Made by a program: the position numbers and the translations under genes | The notes under the pieces: generated by a model | What the model saw: only the letters and a program-made list of their open reading frames with translations | Told to the model about the DNA's origin: nothing | Databases searched by the model: none | Part shown: piece after piece, positions 8,591 through 17,193 of the stretch | Layout of the letters: every line of letters begins with the position of its first letter | Position numbering within the stretch: position 1 is the stretch's first letter | Source of the DNA: Oscillibacter sp. UBA6647 | GTDB taxonomy: Bacteria; Bacillota; Clostridia; Oscillospirales; Oscillospiraceae | NCBI GenBank assembly: GCA_002455655.1 | Contig: DKLF01000121.1 | Coordinates: forward strand, 2,585-46,391 | Reading direction: 5' to 3' | Length of the DNA: 43,807 bases

Positions 8591-8635
8591 TTACACGCTG
8601 TATAGTTTCTGTTAAACTATACAGCGTGTAATTTT
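8591..8635 (+). terminator. 18-bp perfect inverted repeat with T-tract
   Basis: Arms 8591-8608 and 8614-8631 are exact reverse complements (TTACACGCTGTATAGTTT and partner) with a five-base loop CTGTT, followed by TTTT. It lies 15 bases after the HAD stop, so an intrinsic terminator is the simplest reading. The stem is AT-rich and unusually long for this genome, and it stands upstream of an XRE regulator gene, so an operator role is a second possibility. Confidence 0.7.
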
Positions 8636-8786
8636 GTGCCTGCATTTTCGCGGAACGCGGGCGCGGGCTATGGGAGGCTGCCTTGCATTCCCCCCGTCAA
8701 AAATGGCGACACCTCCGGGTTAAGTGCAGTTTGATTTTAAAGAGAAGATGATTCGGCGGCGGATCAGTGCGAAGGAGAGAGAAACA

Positions 8787-9464
8787 ATGAACACGGAATT
8801 TTCAAGAACCCTGTCCCTTTTACGGCAGGAGCGGGGCGTTTCCCAGCGGTCGGCTGCGGGAGAGCTGGGCATTTCTCAGGCTCTTTTGAGCCACTATGAA
8901 AACGGGGCACGGGAGCCGGGCCTTGCGTTTGTGGTGCGGGCCTGTGAATACTACCATGTGTCGGCGGACTTTTTGCTAGGCCGGACGCTTACTCGGGAGG
9001 GAGGCGCGCTGACGGAGGACGATCTTGTCAGCATGGCGGATCAGGGAAACATTCTGCGGGGAAGCGTTCTTGCCACCCTCCAATCTAAGCTGATCGGCGG
9101 AGCGGTGAGCGTTTTGTTTGATCTTCTGGGCAGGCTCAACGACAAAGACGCGGTGAACGAAGCTGCACAGATGCTGGGTGGCGCCGTCTACATTCTCTTC
9201 CGCCGCTTGCACCGGGCCGGGGGCGGCAACGAGTCCATGTTCTCCGCTCCGTCGGAGCTGGTGTCCATGGGCCTGCCTGCCGCCGGAATGAAGCTGGCGG
9301 AGACGCGGTACGTCCGCTCACTGGAAACCCTGCGGTCCCAAAAGACCGATTTTCCTGACACCACAGGGGAGACGCTGAGCAAAAGCTATCCCGGCAGCGG
9401 CCAGTGTATCACGCAGGTGCTTCACAGTGCGGACGCAAGGGTTGCGGCCCTTGTGAAAGAGTGA
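8787..9464 (+). CDS. XRE-family transcriptional regulator
   Basis: Cro/C1-type helix-turn-helix in residues ~8-64: LSLLRQERGVSQRSAAGELGISQALLSHYENGAREPGL, ending in the common YYHVSADFLLGRT. The rest (about 70-225) is a helical domain I do not recognise (GRLNDKDAVNEAAQMLGGAVYILFRRLH), perhaps for ligand binding or oligomerisation. ATG at 8787 is preferred over an upstream in-frame Met because AAGGAGAG lies 8 bases ahead and the HTH then begins at the normal distance. It is followed after only 4 bases by the MBOAT gene, which suggests co-transcription and perhaps autoregulation of an acyltransferase operon (inference). 225 aa. Confidence 0.88.
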   Translation: MNTEFSRTLSLLRQERGVSQRSAAGELGISQALLSHYENGAREPGLAFVVRACEYYHVSADFLLGRTLTREGGALTEDDLVSMADQGNILRGSVLATLQSKLIGGAVSVLFDLLGRLNDKDAVNEAAQMLGGAVYILFRRLHRAGGGNESMFSAPSELVSMGLPAAGMKLAETRYVRSLETLRSQKTDFPDTTGETLSKSYPGSGQCITQVLHSADARVAALVKE

Positions 9465-9468
9465 GAAA

Positions 9469-10908
9469 ATGGGCTTTCAATCTCTGTCTTTTCTGCTATT
9501 GCTGGCCCTGACGGCGGTTCTTTGCCCTCTGGCTGCGAAAAAAAGCAGGTCGGCGGGAATCGCGCTGTTAACGCTTTTTTCCGTGATATTCTACCTGTGG
9601 GGGCTGGGGCCCCACGCCATGCTCGGCCTTGCCGTGCTGGTTTTTGGAAGCTTTGTGACCTTTACCGCCGCGCGGGCTTTCCACTCCAGGCGGGAAACAC
9701 CGCGCAAGTGGGTACTAGCCATCGCGGCGGCGTGGCACATCGCGGTGCTGCTGGGCTTTAAGTATCTGGGGTTTTTCACAGGCGGAACCGTCTCTCCGGG
9801 CTGGGCACCCTTGGGCCTGAGCTTTTTTACCTTTCAGCAGCTATGGTTTTTAAAGGAAGTCGCCGCCGGGGAATTTTTGCCGACGGAGTTGAGCGGACTG
9901 CGGCAGAACGAATTTGCGCTGTTCTCCCTGTTCTTCCCCACCGTGTCCTCCGGCCCCATTTTGCGCCCCAGTGGGTTTTTCCCCCAGCTTCGGGGCGAAA
10001 AATTTCTTCGTCCCGACTGGGACGACCGGGCGGCGGGACTGTACGCCATTTCCTTCGGCATGGCGAAAAAGGTCCTGCTGGCGGATTCTCTGGGCGCGGT
10101 GGTCAACGGCGGCTACGCGCATTTGGACGGACTGACCGCCCCGGGGGCGTGGCTTGTCATCTTGGGCTATACCCTGCAACTGTATTTTGACTTTTCCGGC
10201 TACTGCGACATTGCCGCAGGAGCGGCCCGGCTGCTTGGCCTGCGTCTTCCCATAAATTTCGACTCGCCCTATCGCTCCTTGAGTGTGGGAGAGTTTTGGA
10301 AACGGTGGCACATCACGCTGACCACATTTTTGCGGGAGTGCCTGTACTTTCCTCTGGGAGGCAGCCGCCGAGGTGAAATGCGGACCTATGGCAACATTCT
10401 GCTGGTGTTTCTTGTCAGCGGGTTCTGGCACGGGGCAGGCTGGACATTCCTCGTCTGGGGCCTGCTTCACGGTCTTGCGCAGGTCATAGAGCGGGTCGGC
10501 GGGGCGCGGCTTACCCGCCTGCCAAAGGCTTTGCGTTGGGTGGGAACGTTTTTATTTGTGAATCTGGCGTGGGTGTTTTTCCGCGCCCCGTCTTTTTCGG
10601 CGGCGGCATCCGTTTTGCGAAGCGCTTTTTCCATCCATGGGGGCATCCCTCCCTTCCTGACGGAAAACCTGCTCCCCTCGGAGACAACCGCCCTTTCCGC
10701 GCTGGGGCTTGGCTCAAACGCGGGCAAGCTACTGCTGGCAGCAGTATTTTTCATCGCACTGCTTGCTGCGCTGAAGCCGGGAAACACCATCCGTCGAATG
10801 GAAACCTTCCGACCAACCTTCCTGCGGGGTGCGGTTTGCTGCATCCTTTTGGCGTGGGCCGTGCTGTCGTTTTCGGGGGTGTCCACGTTTATCTATGCGA
10901 ATTTTTGA
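9469..10908 (+). CDS. MBOAT-family O-acyltransferase (AlgI/DltB-like)
   Basis: Polytopic membrane acyltransferase of the AlgI/DltB/PatA class. Many hydrophobic helices are present. The conserved blocks are visible: SGPILRPSGFFPQL (about 163-176), LYFDFSGYCDIAAGAARLLG and INFDSPYRS (about 238-268), EFWKRWHITLTTFLRECLYFPLGG (about 276-300), and SGFWHGAGWTFLVWGLLHG with the catalytic His at residue 321. Such enzymes O-acylate extracellular polysaccharide or teichoic acid. No dltA or dltC is nearby, so D-alanylation is unlikely; acetylation of a cell-wall polymer is the better guess. The stop (10906-10908) abuts the ribosome binding site of the next gene, as in MBOAT/SGNH pairs. 479 aa. Confidence 0.93.
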   Translation: MGFQSLSFLLLLALTAVLCPLAAKKSRSAGIALLTLFSVIFYLWGLGPHAMLGLAVLVFGSFVTFTAARAFHSRRETPRKWVLAIAAAWHIAVLLGFKYLGFFTGGTVSPGWAPLGLSFFTFQQLWFLKEVAAGEFLPTELSGLRQNEFALFSLFFPTVSSGPILRPSGFFPQLRGEKFLRPDWDDRAAGLYAISFGMAKKVLLADSLGAVVNGGYAHLDGLTAPGAWLVILGYTLQLYFDFSGYCDIAAGAARLLGLRLPINFDSPYRSLSVGEFWKRWHITLTTFLRECLYFPLGGSRRGEMRTYGNILLVFLVSGFWHGAGWTFLVWGLLHGLAQVIERVGGARLTRLPKALRWVGTFLFVNLAWVFFRAPSFSAAASVLRSAFSIHGGIPPFLTENLLPSETTALSALGLGSNAGKLLLAAVFFIALLAALKPGNTIRRMETFRPTFLRGAVCCILLAWAVLSFSGVSTFIYANF

Positions 10909-10918
10909 GGAGGGCGCT

Positions 10919-11959
10919 GTGAAAAACAGAAAAAAGCGCTGGGCTGTGGGGCTTTTGGCAGGCTTTATGTTCATTTTGTTTCTCTGCGCCGGAACGGTAC
11001 GGGCGGTGGACCCCTTTTTCCACTACCACGCCCCGGACCCGGAGGGGGAGGTTTGGTTTGACGAGCGGTATCAGGCGGCGGGCCTTTTGCGAAGCCAAAG
11101 CTATGAAACGGTGCTGATGGGCACTTCCCTTGCCGCCAATTACCGCCCCTTCTGGTTCGACGTGTTTTACGACACCTCCACCGTGAAGGTGACTTTTCCC
11201 AACGGAGGGTTTCACGAGTTTACCCAGGCTCTGGACTACGCCTATACACGTCAGGACGTGAAACGGGTGATTTTTGGTTTGGACCCAAACATTCTGGCCC
11301 GCCCCGCGTCTGACGCGCCGGACCAGCTTCCAGATTATCTCTATGACGACAAGCCGTGGAATGACACGGAGTACCTTTTCAGCAAGGATGTACTGCTTCG
11401 CGCCGTTTACGCCGCGGGAGAAAAGGCGCAGGGGCACACCCTTCCCTTGCAGGACGCGTTCCTGTGGGACGGAACCATGTATTTCAGCCGGGAGCTGGCC
11501 CTTGGCAGTTATGAGCGACCGGAAATTGCGGACAAGCCCCTCTCGGCTGACGCATTTTTAAAAGACTGCGACGAAAATCTGACGGTGGTGACAAGCTGGC
11601 TGGAGGCCCATCCCGACACGGAGTTTGTCTTTTTTCTCTCACCGTACAGCATCCTCTATTGGGACAAAATGCAGCGTCTGGGTGAAACCGACGCGGTGTT
11701 TTCCCTGCTGCGCCGCACGGCGGAGACGCTGCTGCCTTATAAAAACGCAGACCTTCAGTGCTTTTTGACCGACACGGACACCATCTGCGATCTGGAAAAC
11801 TACGCCGACCACATCCATGTGGCGGGCCGGGTGACCTATGCCATGTCTCAGGCCATGCCCGGGGACGAATACCGTCTGACAGAGGAGAATTACCGTGATA
11901 GGCTGGACGCGCTCCACGCCTTTGTGGTAAACTACGACTACGAAAAAATTTTCGCGTAA
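10919..11959 (+). CDS. SGNH-like secreted partner of the MBOAT enzyme
   Basis: One N-terminal signal anchor (about residues 7-27, WAVGLLAGFMFILFLCAGTVRA) is followed by an extracytoplasmic domain. A block-I-like motif VLMGTSLAANY (GTS in place of GDS, Ser near 69) and a C-terminal DHIH (about 298-301), matching the Asp-x-x-His pair of SGNH hydrolases, suggest an AlgJ/AlgX- or DltD-like acyl-handling partner. I read the start as GTG at 10919 because GAGGAGGG (10907-10914) is just upstream and the signal peptide follows at once; a longer in-frame reading would overlap the MBOAT gene by 80 bases. Likely role: completing transfer of the acyl group outside the membrane (inference). 346 aa. Confidence 0.8.
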   Translation: MKNRKKRWAVGLLAGFMFILFLCAGTVRAVDPFFHYHAPDPEGEVWFDERYQAAGLLRSQSYETVLMGTSLAANYRPFWFDVFYDTSTVKVTFPNGGFHEFTQALDYAYTRQDVKRVIFGLDPNILARPASDAPDQLPDYLYDDKPWNDTEYLFSKDVLLRAVYAAGEKAQGHTLPLQDAFLWDGTMYFSRELALGSYERPEIADKPLSADAFLKDCDENLTVVTSWLEAHPDTEFVFFLSPYSILYWDKMQRLGETDAVFSLLRRTAETLLPYKNADLQCFLTDTDTICDLENYADHIHVAGRVTYAMSQAMPGDEYRLTEENYRDRLDALHAFVVNYDYEKIFA

Positions 11960-12007
11960 ATCGCGCCGCACCCCCTGTGGGGCAGGCGCCAAGGAGGCTT
12001 TCCATAT

Positions 12008-13819
12008 ATGACCGATCAGTCTCATATCCGCAACTTTTCCATCATCGCCCACATCGACCACGGCAAATCCACGCTGGCCGACCGGCTGCTTGAAAAATGC
12101 GAGGCCGTCTCCGCCCGTGAAATGTCCAGCCAGCTTCTGGACAACATGGATTTGGAGCGGGAGCGGGGCATCACCATTAAGGCCCGGGCCGTAAAGCTGA
12201 ACTACAAGGCACAGGACGGCGAGGTTTACGAGCTGAACCTCATCGATACCCCGGGCCATGTGGACTTCAACTACGAGGTTTCCCGTTCTCTTGCCGCCTG
12301 CGAGGGAGCCGTTCTGGTGGTGGACTCCACGCAGGGCGTGGAGGCGCAGACCCTTGCCAATACCTATCTTGCCATGGAGCACAATCTGGAAATTCTGCCG
12401 GTGTTCAACAAAATTGACCTGCCCGCCGCCGACCCAAAGAAGGCGAAGCAGGAGGTGGAGGACATCATCGGCCTGCCCGCCATGGACGCGCCGGAGATTT
12501 CGGCGAAAATGGGCATCAACATCGATGCGGTACTGGAGGACGTGGTGAAGCACGTCCCTGCTCCCAAGGGGGACCGGGCTGCGCCTCTGAAGGCTTTGAT
12601 TTTTGACAGCCAGTATGACGCGTACCGGGGCGTGGTGGTCTATCTGCGGGTAATGGACGGAACCCTCCGCCCGGGGATGCAGGTAAAAATGATGGCCTCC
12701 GGCGCGGTGTACGGCATCGTGGAGTGCGGCCATCTTCTGCCGCTGGGGCTGGAGCCCTGCGACGTGCTGGAGGCCGGCGAGGTGGGTTATTTCACCGCCA
12801 GCATCAAAAATGTGAAGGACACCCGGGTGGGCGACACGGTGACAGGCGCAGAGCGCCCGGCGTCAGAGCCGCTTCCCGGCTATCGCCCCGCGCAGGCCAT
12901 GGTTTACTGCGGCATCTACACTGAGGACGGGTCTGAGTACCCCGACCTGCGGGACGCCCTTGACAAGCTCAAACTGAACGATGCGTCTCTTTCCTTTGAG
13001 CCGGAGTCTTCTGCGGCGCTGGGCTTTGGCTTCCGGTGCGGCTTTTTGGGAATGCTGCATATGGAGGTGATTCAGGAGCGGCTGGAACGGGAATTTGACC
13101 TGAATTTGGTGACTACCCTTCCCTCCGTTATCTACCACGTGACGAAAACCGACGGGACGGAGCTTACCGTGGACAATCCTCATAACTACCCCGACCCCGC
13201 CGCCATTTTGGACGCGCAGGAGCCTTATGTGAAGGTGTCCATTATCAGCCCCAACGAGTATGTGGGCAACATCATGCCTATGTGCCAGAACCGGCGGGGA
13301 GAGTTCAAGGACATGCAGTATCTGGACACGAATCTGGTGGAGCTGCATTATCAGATGCCCCTCAACGAGATTATCTACGACTTTTTTGACACCCTGAAAG
13401 CCAACACCAAGGGCTATGCCTCGCTGGACTACGAGCTTTCGGGTTATCGGCCCAGCGACCTTGTGAAGGTGGATCTGCTGCTCAACGGCGATCATGTGGA
13501 CGCTTTGTCCTTCATCGCCCACCGGGACAAGGCCTATCCCCGGGCACGGCGGCTGTGTGAAAAGCTGAAGGACAACATTCCCCGCCAGCTTTTTGAAATT
13601 CCCATTCAGGCGGCCATCGGCGGCCGGGTCATCGCCCGGGAGACGGTGAAGGCCATGCGCAAGGACGTACTTGCCAAGTGCTACGGCGGCGACATCACCC
13701 GAAAGAAAAAGCTGCTTGAAAAGCAGAAGGAGGGCAAAAAGAAAATGCGCTCTCTGGGTACCGTTCAGGTCCCCACGGAGGCATTTCTGGCTGTTCTCAA
13801 GCTGGACGGGGACGAATAA
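12008..13819 (+). CDS. lepA: Elongation factor 4 (LepA)
   Basis: Ribosome-associated translational GTPase. G1 is AHIDHGKST (about 13-21), the switch I region RERGITIKA, G3 DTPGHVDF (about 82-89), G4 NKID (about 132-135). EF-G-like domains II, III and V and the LepA-specific C-terminal domain follow (KEGKKKMRSLGTVQVPTEAFLAVLKLD at the end). 603 aa, normal length. AAGGAGG lies 10 bases before the ATG; a GC stem-loop (GCGCC 11963-11967 with GGCGC 11985-11989, inner CCCC/GGGG) stands directly before that site and might modulate initiation. A terminator-like hairpin follows the gene. Confidence 0.98.
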   Translation: MTDQSHIRNFSIIAHIDHGKSTLADRLLEKCEAVSAREMSSQLLDNMDLERERGITIKARAVKLNYKAQDGEVYELNLIDTPGHVDFNYEVSRSLAACEGAVLVVDSTQGVEAQTLANTYLAMEHNLEILPVFNKIDLPAADPKKAKQEVEDIIGLPAMDAPEISAKMGINIDAVLEDVVKHVPAPKGDRAAPLKALIFDSQYDAYRGVVVYLRVMDGTLRPGMQVKMMASGAVYGIVECGHLLPLGLEPCDVLEAGEVGYFTASIKNVKDTRVGDTVTGAERPASEPLPGYRPAQAMVYCGIYTEDGSEYPDLRDALDKLKLNDASLSFEPESSAALGFGFRCGFLGMLHMEVIQERLEREFDLNLVTTLPSVIYHVTKTDGTELTVDNPHNYPDPAAILDAQEPYVKVSIISPNEYVGNIMPMCQNRRGEFKDMQYLDTNLVELHYQMPLNEIIYDFFDTLKANTKGYASLDYELSGYRPSDLVKVDLLLNGDHVDALSFIAHRDKAYPRARRLCEKLKDNIPRQLFEIPIQAAIGGRVIARETVKAMRKDVLAKCYGGDITRKKKLLEKQKEGKKKMRSLGTVQVPTEAFLAVLKLDGDE

Positions 13820-13827
13820 TTTTTATG

Positions 13828-13864
13828 AGCAATGCCCGGGCCCTGTTGGGGCTCGGGCATTGCT
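13828..13864 (+). terminator. Hairpin terminator after lepA
   Basis: Sixteen-base arms 13828-13843 and 13849-13864 (AGCAATGCCCGGGCCC with one G-T pair) and loop TGTTG, starting 8 bases after the lepA stop. The downstream T-tract is weak (TTACATG), so efficiency is uncertain. Confidence 0.65.
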
Positions 13865-14186
13865 TACATGAAATAAAATTCACAAATCCTAAATAATATA
13901 TCATGAATTATAATTATTTAATTTTTTTCAAAAACAAATAATAAGCAAATTGTTTGTAATTAGAGGAATTTTTAGAAATACTTAAATTTTATTGCATTTT
14001 TTCACAAAAAAATTATGCATATGTATTTGAATATTTCTATATGGGATATTGACGGAAGCTGCAAAATGGCGGATAATATAAATTGTAAATAAAAGTAAAC
14101 TCACAAAGAGCAGCCAAACACTACAGGATTAAATATATCTGGTGTTTTGGCGAGTCGTCGATTTGGACTTGAGGGGAGATCTGCAT
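13865..14186. other. AT-rich intergenic region with a promoter
   Basis: About 320 bases, strongly AT-rich compared with both neighbours. No ORF longer than about 25 codons with a ribosome binding site was seen. It carries one good promoter near its right end (14049-14077) and a long 5' leader, about 105 bases, ahead of the yoaK-like gene. Nothing else recognisable. Confidence 0.6.
14049..14077 (+). promoter_or_regulatory. Sigma-A-type promoter for the yoaK-like gene
   Basis: -35 TTGACG (14049-14054), 17-base spacer, -10 GATAAT (14072-14077). It lies in an AT-rich stretch about 110 bases ahead of the start codon. Confidence 0.65.
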
Positions 14187-14858
14187 TTGAAAAAAGAAAG
14201 GCGTCAGCCCTCAGAGAGCTTTCTCGTGGCGGCGCTGCTGGCAGTGTCCGGCGGCGTGCTGGACGCATATACCTATCTCTGCCGAGGCGGTGTCTTCGCC
14301 AATGCCGAAACGGGAAACATCGTTTTGCTTGGTATTCGTCTGGCTCGGCGGGAGTGGGGGGCGGCGCTGTCGTATCTGGTTCCGATCTTTGCCTTTGCAC
14401 TGGGCGTGCTGGCCGCGGAGATGATAAAAAGCCGTCGCTTTTACAAAGTTGGTCGCTTCCACTGGCGGCATTTTACTCTGGGAGCGGAGATGGCGGTGCT
14501 GATTCTGGTTTCCTTTATTCCTCTGGGAGATGCCGACGGGGCGGTAAACGCGCTGGTTGCGTTTGTATGTGCCATGCAGGTGGAGGCGTTCCGCAAGGTG
14601 CAGGGCCACGCCTTTGCCACCACTATGTGCACCGGCAACCTGCGCAGCGGGACAGAGGCGCTGTATGCGGGCGCTCTGCATCGTGACAAGGTGCTGCTGA
14701 AAAAAGGGGCGTATTACTATGCCGTCATCAGCTTTTTTATTGTTGGAGCAGCGATAGGGACCGCGCTGTCCGCCCTGTTTCCCCAGCAGACGGTGCTCGG
14801 AGCCGTGGGTTTTCAGGCAGCGGCTTTTGTGGCAATGATTCTGCGGGAAAAAGAGTAG
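14187..14858 (+). CDS. YoaK-family (DUF1275) membrane protein
   Basis: Six-helix membrane protein of the YoaK/DUF1275 family. The family pattern is clear: AVSGGVLDAYTYLCRGGVFANAETGN near the N terminus (GG-x-D-A-x-[ST]-Y-L ... F-A-N-x-x-T-G-N), then MQVEAFRKV and TMCTGNLRSG, the internal repeat of the same TGN signature. Physiological role unknown; a transporter is often proposed. I take TTG at 14187 as start because GAGGGGAG lies 8 bases upstream and the helices begin soon after; the alternative ATG at 14142 has no ribosome binding site. 223 aa. Single gene between an AT-rich promoter region and a bidirectional terminator. Confidence 0.85.
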   Translation: MKKERRQPSESFLVAALLAVSGGVLDAYTYLCRGGVFANAETGNIVLLGIRLARREWGAALSYLVPIFAFALGVLAAEMIKSRRFYKVGRFHWRHFTLGAEMAVLILVSFIPLGDADGAVNALVAFVCAMQVEAFRKVQGHAFATTMCTGNLRSGTEALYAGALHRDKVLLKKGAYYYAVISFFIVGAAIGTALSALFPQQTVLGAVGFQAAAFVAMILREKE

Positions 14859-14958
14859 GTTCAAACCTTGTCCGCCCTGTGCGGGAGAAATCGGGCTTTC
14901 CAAACACGGCAGTGTGGGCGAACCTCTGCGCCTTCGGGAGAAAGAATTTCTTAAAAAA

Positions 14959-14996
14959 TGGCGGGAAGCGGGTCTTCCCGCATTCCGCCACTTTTT
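14959..14996. terminator. Bidirectional terminator between yoaK-like gene and lysR
   Basis: Fourteen-base arms 14959-14972 and 14977-14990 (TGGCGG, a 3x3 internal mismatch, GCGGG) with loop TCTT. Six A precede and five T follow (14992-14996), so it can end transcription from both convergent genes. Confidence 0.85.
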
Positions 14997-15000
14997 CTCT

Positions 15001-15921
15001 TTAATTCATTCCCTCGAGAAAGGCCGATTTTTTCATGCAATATACTACGTGCTCTAAAAACAGAGATGTGACGGCCGAGGGCGTGACATCCCGCTTGAGG
15101 GCGATGCCCACCTCCCGAAACTGAGTGATATCCATGGGCAGGCGAACAATGTTGTAACGGTTGGGCCGCAAAATCAAATCATGCACAATGCTCATGCCCA
15201 GACCGCACTCCACCATGGACAGCAGGGCAAAGTCGCTGGTCACCTCATAGATGGTTTTGGGAGAGGCCCTGAGATGGTCCAAAAAGCGGGTGATTTCATA
15301 GTCCTGCACCTCCTTGAGGTTTACAAAGCTCTCCTCCGGCAGGCGGCTGACGGGAAAGCAGGGCTCGTTGACCATGGGATGCTCCGGCGGTAAAATGGCC
15401 ACCAGCGAATCCTGAAAGAGATAGGTGGTTTCAAATTCACCGGCGGCGGGCATGGCCAGAAAGCCGCAGTCGATCATGCCACGGCGCAGCCAGTCGGTAA
15501 TATTGCAGTATTCTCCCGTGAAAAGCTGTATCTGAATATTGGGATATTTTTCATGAAACAGACGCAAAACCGATGGCAGCACACTGGTGGACAGGCTTGT
15601 AAAGCAGCCCACCCGCAAAAGCCCGGAGTGAACCCCATGGAGTTCAGAAACCGCAAAATTCAAATCCCTGTAATTTCTGACGATTTCCTGAAGCTTCGGC
15701 AAAAGATTCCGCCCCTCCGAGGTAATCTCTATGCCGGAGCGATTGCGGGTCAGCAGCGTCACCTGCCACAAATCCTCTAAATCCGCAATCATTTTGCTCA
15801 CGGCGGACTGGGTGTAGCCCAGATCGTTTGCCGCCTGCGTGATGCTGCCGGTTTCAATCGTCCGCAGATAGGCAATGTATTTCCGAATGCTCATGGAAAA
15901 ATTTTCAACTCCCTTTTGCAT
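15001..15921 (-). CDS. LysR-family transcriptional regulator, divergent from argC
   Basis: The N-terminal winged HTH reads IRKYIAYLRTIETGSITQAANDLGYTQSAVSKMIADLEDLWQVTLLTRNRSGIEITSEG, a standard LysR signature. Residues ~95-300 form the effector-binding domain (LRVGCFTSLSTSVLPSVLRLFHEKYPNIQIQLF). It faces argCJBD-nhaC-orr across a 153-base intergenic region, the usual arrangement for a regulator of the neighbouring operon. Two starts are possible: 15921, or Met-10 at 15894 which begins the HTH. A palindromic LysR-type box overlaps the first start. The effector is unknown; arginine, ornithine or a related amino acid would fit the context. 306 aa from the first start. Confidence 0.92.
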   Translation of the reverse strand: MQKGVENFSMSIRKYIAYLRTIETGSITQAANDLGYTQSAVSKMIADLEDLWQVTLLTRNRSGIEITSEGRNLLPKLQEIVRNYRDLNFAVSELHGVHSGLLRVGCFTSLSTSVLPSVLRLFHEKYPNIQIQLFTGEYCNITDWLRRGMIDCGFLAMPAAGEFETTYLFQDSLVAILPPEHPMVNEPCFPVSRLPEESFVNLKEVQDYEITRFLDHLRASPKTIYEVTSDFALLSMVECGLGMSIVHDLILRPNRYNIVRLPMDITQFREVGIALKRDVTPSAVTSLFLEHVVYCMKKSAFLEGMN

Positions 15922-15934
15922 TCCAAATTAGAAT
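15920..15934. promoter_or_regulatory. LysR-type operator (T-N11-A)
   Basis: ATTCCAAATTAGAAT: perfect half-sites ATTC and GAAT seven bases apart, containing the T-N11-A core. Its centre lies near -65 from the predicted argC transcription start, the classical recognition-site position for LysR activators, and it overlaps the upstream start of the lysR gene. Confidence 0.6.
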
Positions 15935-15956
15935 GTTATGTAAAAAAATAATTCGC

Positions 15957-15985
15957 TTTCTTATTTCTTCATTAAACTATACAAT
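15957..15985 (+). promoter_or_regulatory. argC: Putative activator-dependent argC promoter
   Basis: -10 TACAAT (15980-15985) with a poor -35 (TTTCTT, 15957-15962) at 17-base spacing. A weak -35 suits a promoter needing an activator. The leader then carries a 7-bp hairpin AAAGCCG/CGGCTTT (16031-16037 with 16043-16049) just before the AAGGAGGA ribosome binding site of argC. Confidence 0.5.
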
Positions 15986-16074
15986 AGATGCTAGGGGATT
16001 TCAACAGTTAGCTGTGTCAATTCCCAAACAAAAGCCGTTTTTCGGCTTTGGCAAGATAAAAAGGAGGAAGTGTC

Positions 16075-17148
16075 ATGGTTCGCTATTCGTTCATCGGCGC
16101 CACGGGATATGTCTGTGGGGAGCTGCTTAGGATGATGGTCAATCATCCCGAGGCGGAGCTTATCAACGTGCTGGATACCTTTGGGGTGGGCAGCAAAATT
16201 CAGGAGTCTCATCCCGCTCTGCGCGGCTTTTACGACAAGGACATCATGGAGCTGACGGAGGAAAATGTACGTCTTACTGCCCGGGCGAGCGACGTTGTGT
16301 TCATTGTCGTCCCCTCCGGCGAGGTGGTTCAGTTCGCCAGAATTGTTCTGGGTGAGGGCAAGAAACTCATCGACATCGGCGCGGATATCCGCTTCCGGGA
16401 CGCCGAGGTCTGGAACAAGTGGTACAGCGCCGAGCATCCCGACCCCGAAATGACCCGGGAGGCTGTTTACTGCATTCCCGAAGTGATGCGCGATCTGGCA
16501 AAGGGCAAAAACCTGATTGCGAACCCCGGCTGCTATCCCACCGCCTCCACTTTGGGTCTCCAGCCCATGCTGAAGGCAGGCCACATCGTGGAAAACACCA
16601 TTGTAATCGACGCCAAGAGCGGCTACACCGGCGCGGGCCGCCGACCGGGGCTGAACAAGCTGCTCACCGAGGCGGAGAATAACTTCTGCGCGTACAGTCT
16701 GGCCGCATCCCACCGCCACACCCCCGAAATTGAGCAGAACATCGCCTACATTACCGGCCGGGATACCATGAAACCGGAAACCTGGCAGTACATTAACTTC
16801 CAGCCCCACCTCCTGCCTCAGGTCCGCGGCATCGAGGTCACCATTTATGCCACGCTGGACCGGGACTATACCAACGACGAGCTCTATCAGATGTATTCCG
16901 AGTTTTACAAGGACGAGCCTTTTGTCATGGTCTTCCCTGCCAGCCAGCCCGTGCAGACCAAGTGGGTTTACGGCACAAACCTGTGCGCCATGACTCCCGT
17001 GTATGACGCGCGGACCCATCGTCTGATCGTCAGCTCCGTAATCGACAACATCGGTAAGGGCGCGGCGGGCCAGGCCATTCAGAACATGAACCTCATTATG
17101 GGCCTGCCGGAAACCACCGGCCTTCTGGTCCCGCCCATGTATCCATAA
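16075..17148 (+). CDS. argC: N-acetyl-gamma-glutamyl-phosphate reductase
   Basis: NADPH-dependent reduction of N-acetylglutamyl phosphate to the semialdehyde, third step of ornithine/arginine synthesis. The N-terminal Rossmann signature is FIGATGYVCGELLRMM, the catalytic Cys lies in NPGCYPTA near residue 152, and GYTGAGRRP and AASHRHTPEIEQ are further family blocks. 357 aa. First gene of argC-J-B-D; ATG preceded by AAGGAGGAAGTGTC. Confidence 0.97.
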   Translation: MVRYSFIGATGYVCGELLRMMVNHPEAELINVLDTFGVGSKIQESHPALRGFYDKDIMELTEENVRLTARASDVVFIVVPSGEVVQFARIVLGEGKKLIDIGADIRFRDAEVWNKWYSAEHPDPEMTREAVYCIPEVMRDLAKGKNLIANPGCYPTASTLGLQPMLKAGHIVENTIVIDAKSGYTGAGRRPGLNKLLTEAENNFCAYSLAASHRHTPEIEQNIAYITGRDTMKPETWQYINFQPHLLPQVRGIEVTIYATLDRDYTNDELYQMYSEFYKDEPFVMVFPASQPVQTKWVYGTNLCAMTPVYDARTHRLIVSSVIDNIGKGAAGQAIQNMNLIMGLPETTGLLVPPMYP

Positions 17149-17193
17149 TTTTCAGGTTTGCTTCCCATTCATATTCAGAGAGGAGTCATGCAT

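Noticed and set aside
15991..17019. Long open frame antisense to argC
   Set aside because: ArgC has its catalytic NPGCYPTA and an upstream AAGGAGG; the antisense frame has neither motif nor start signal.
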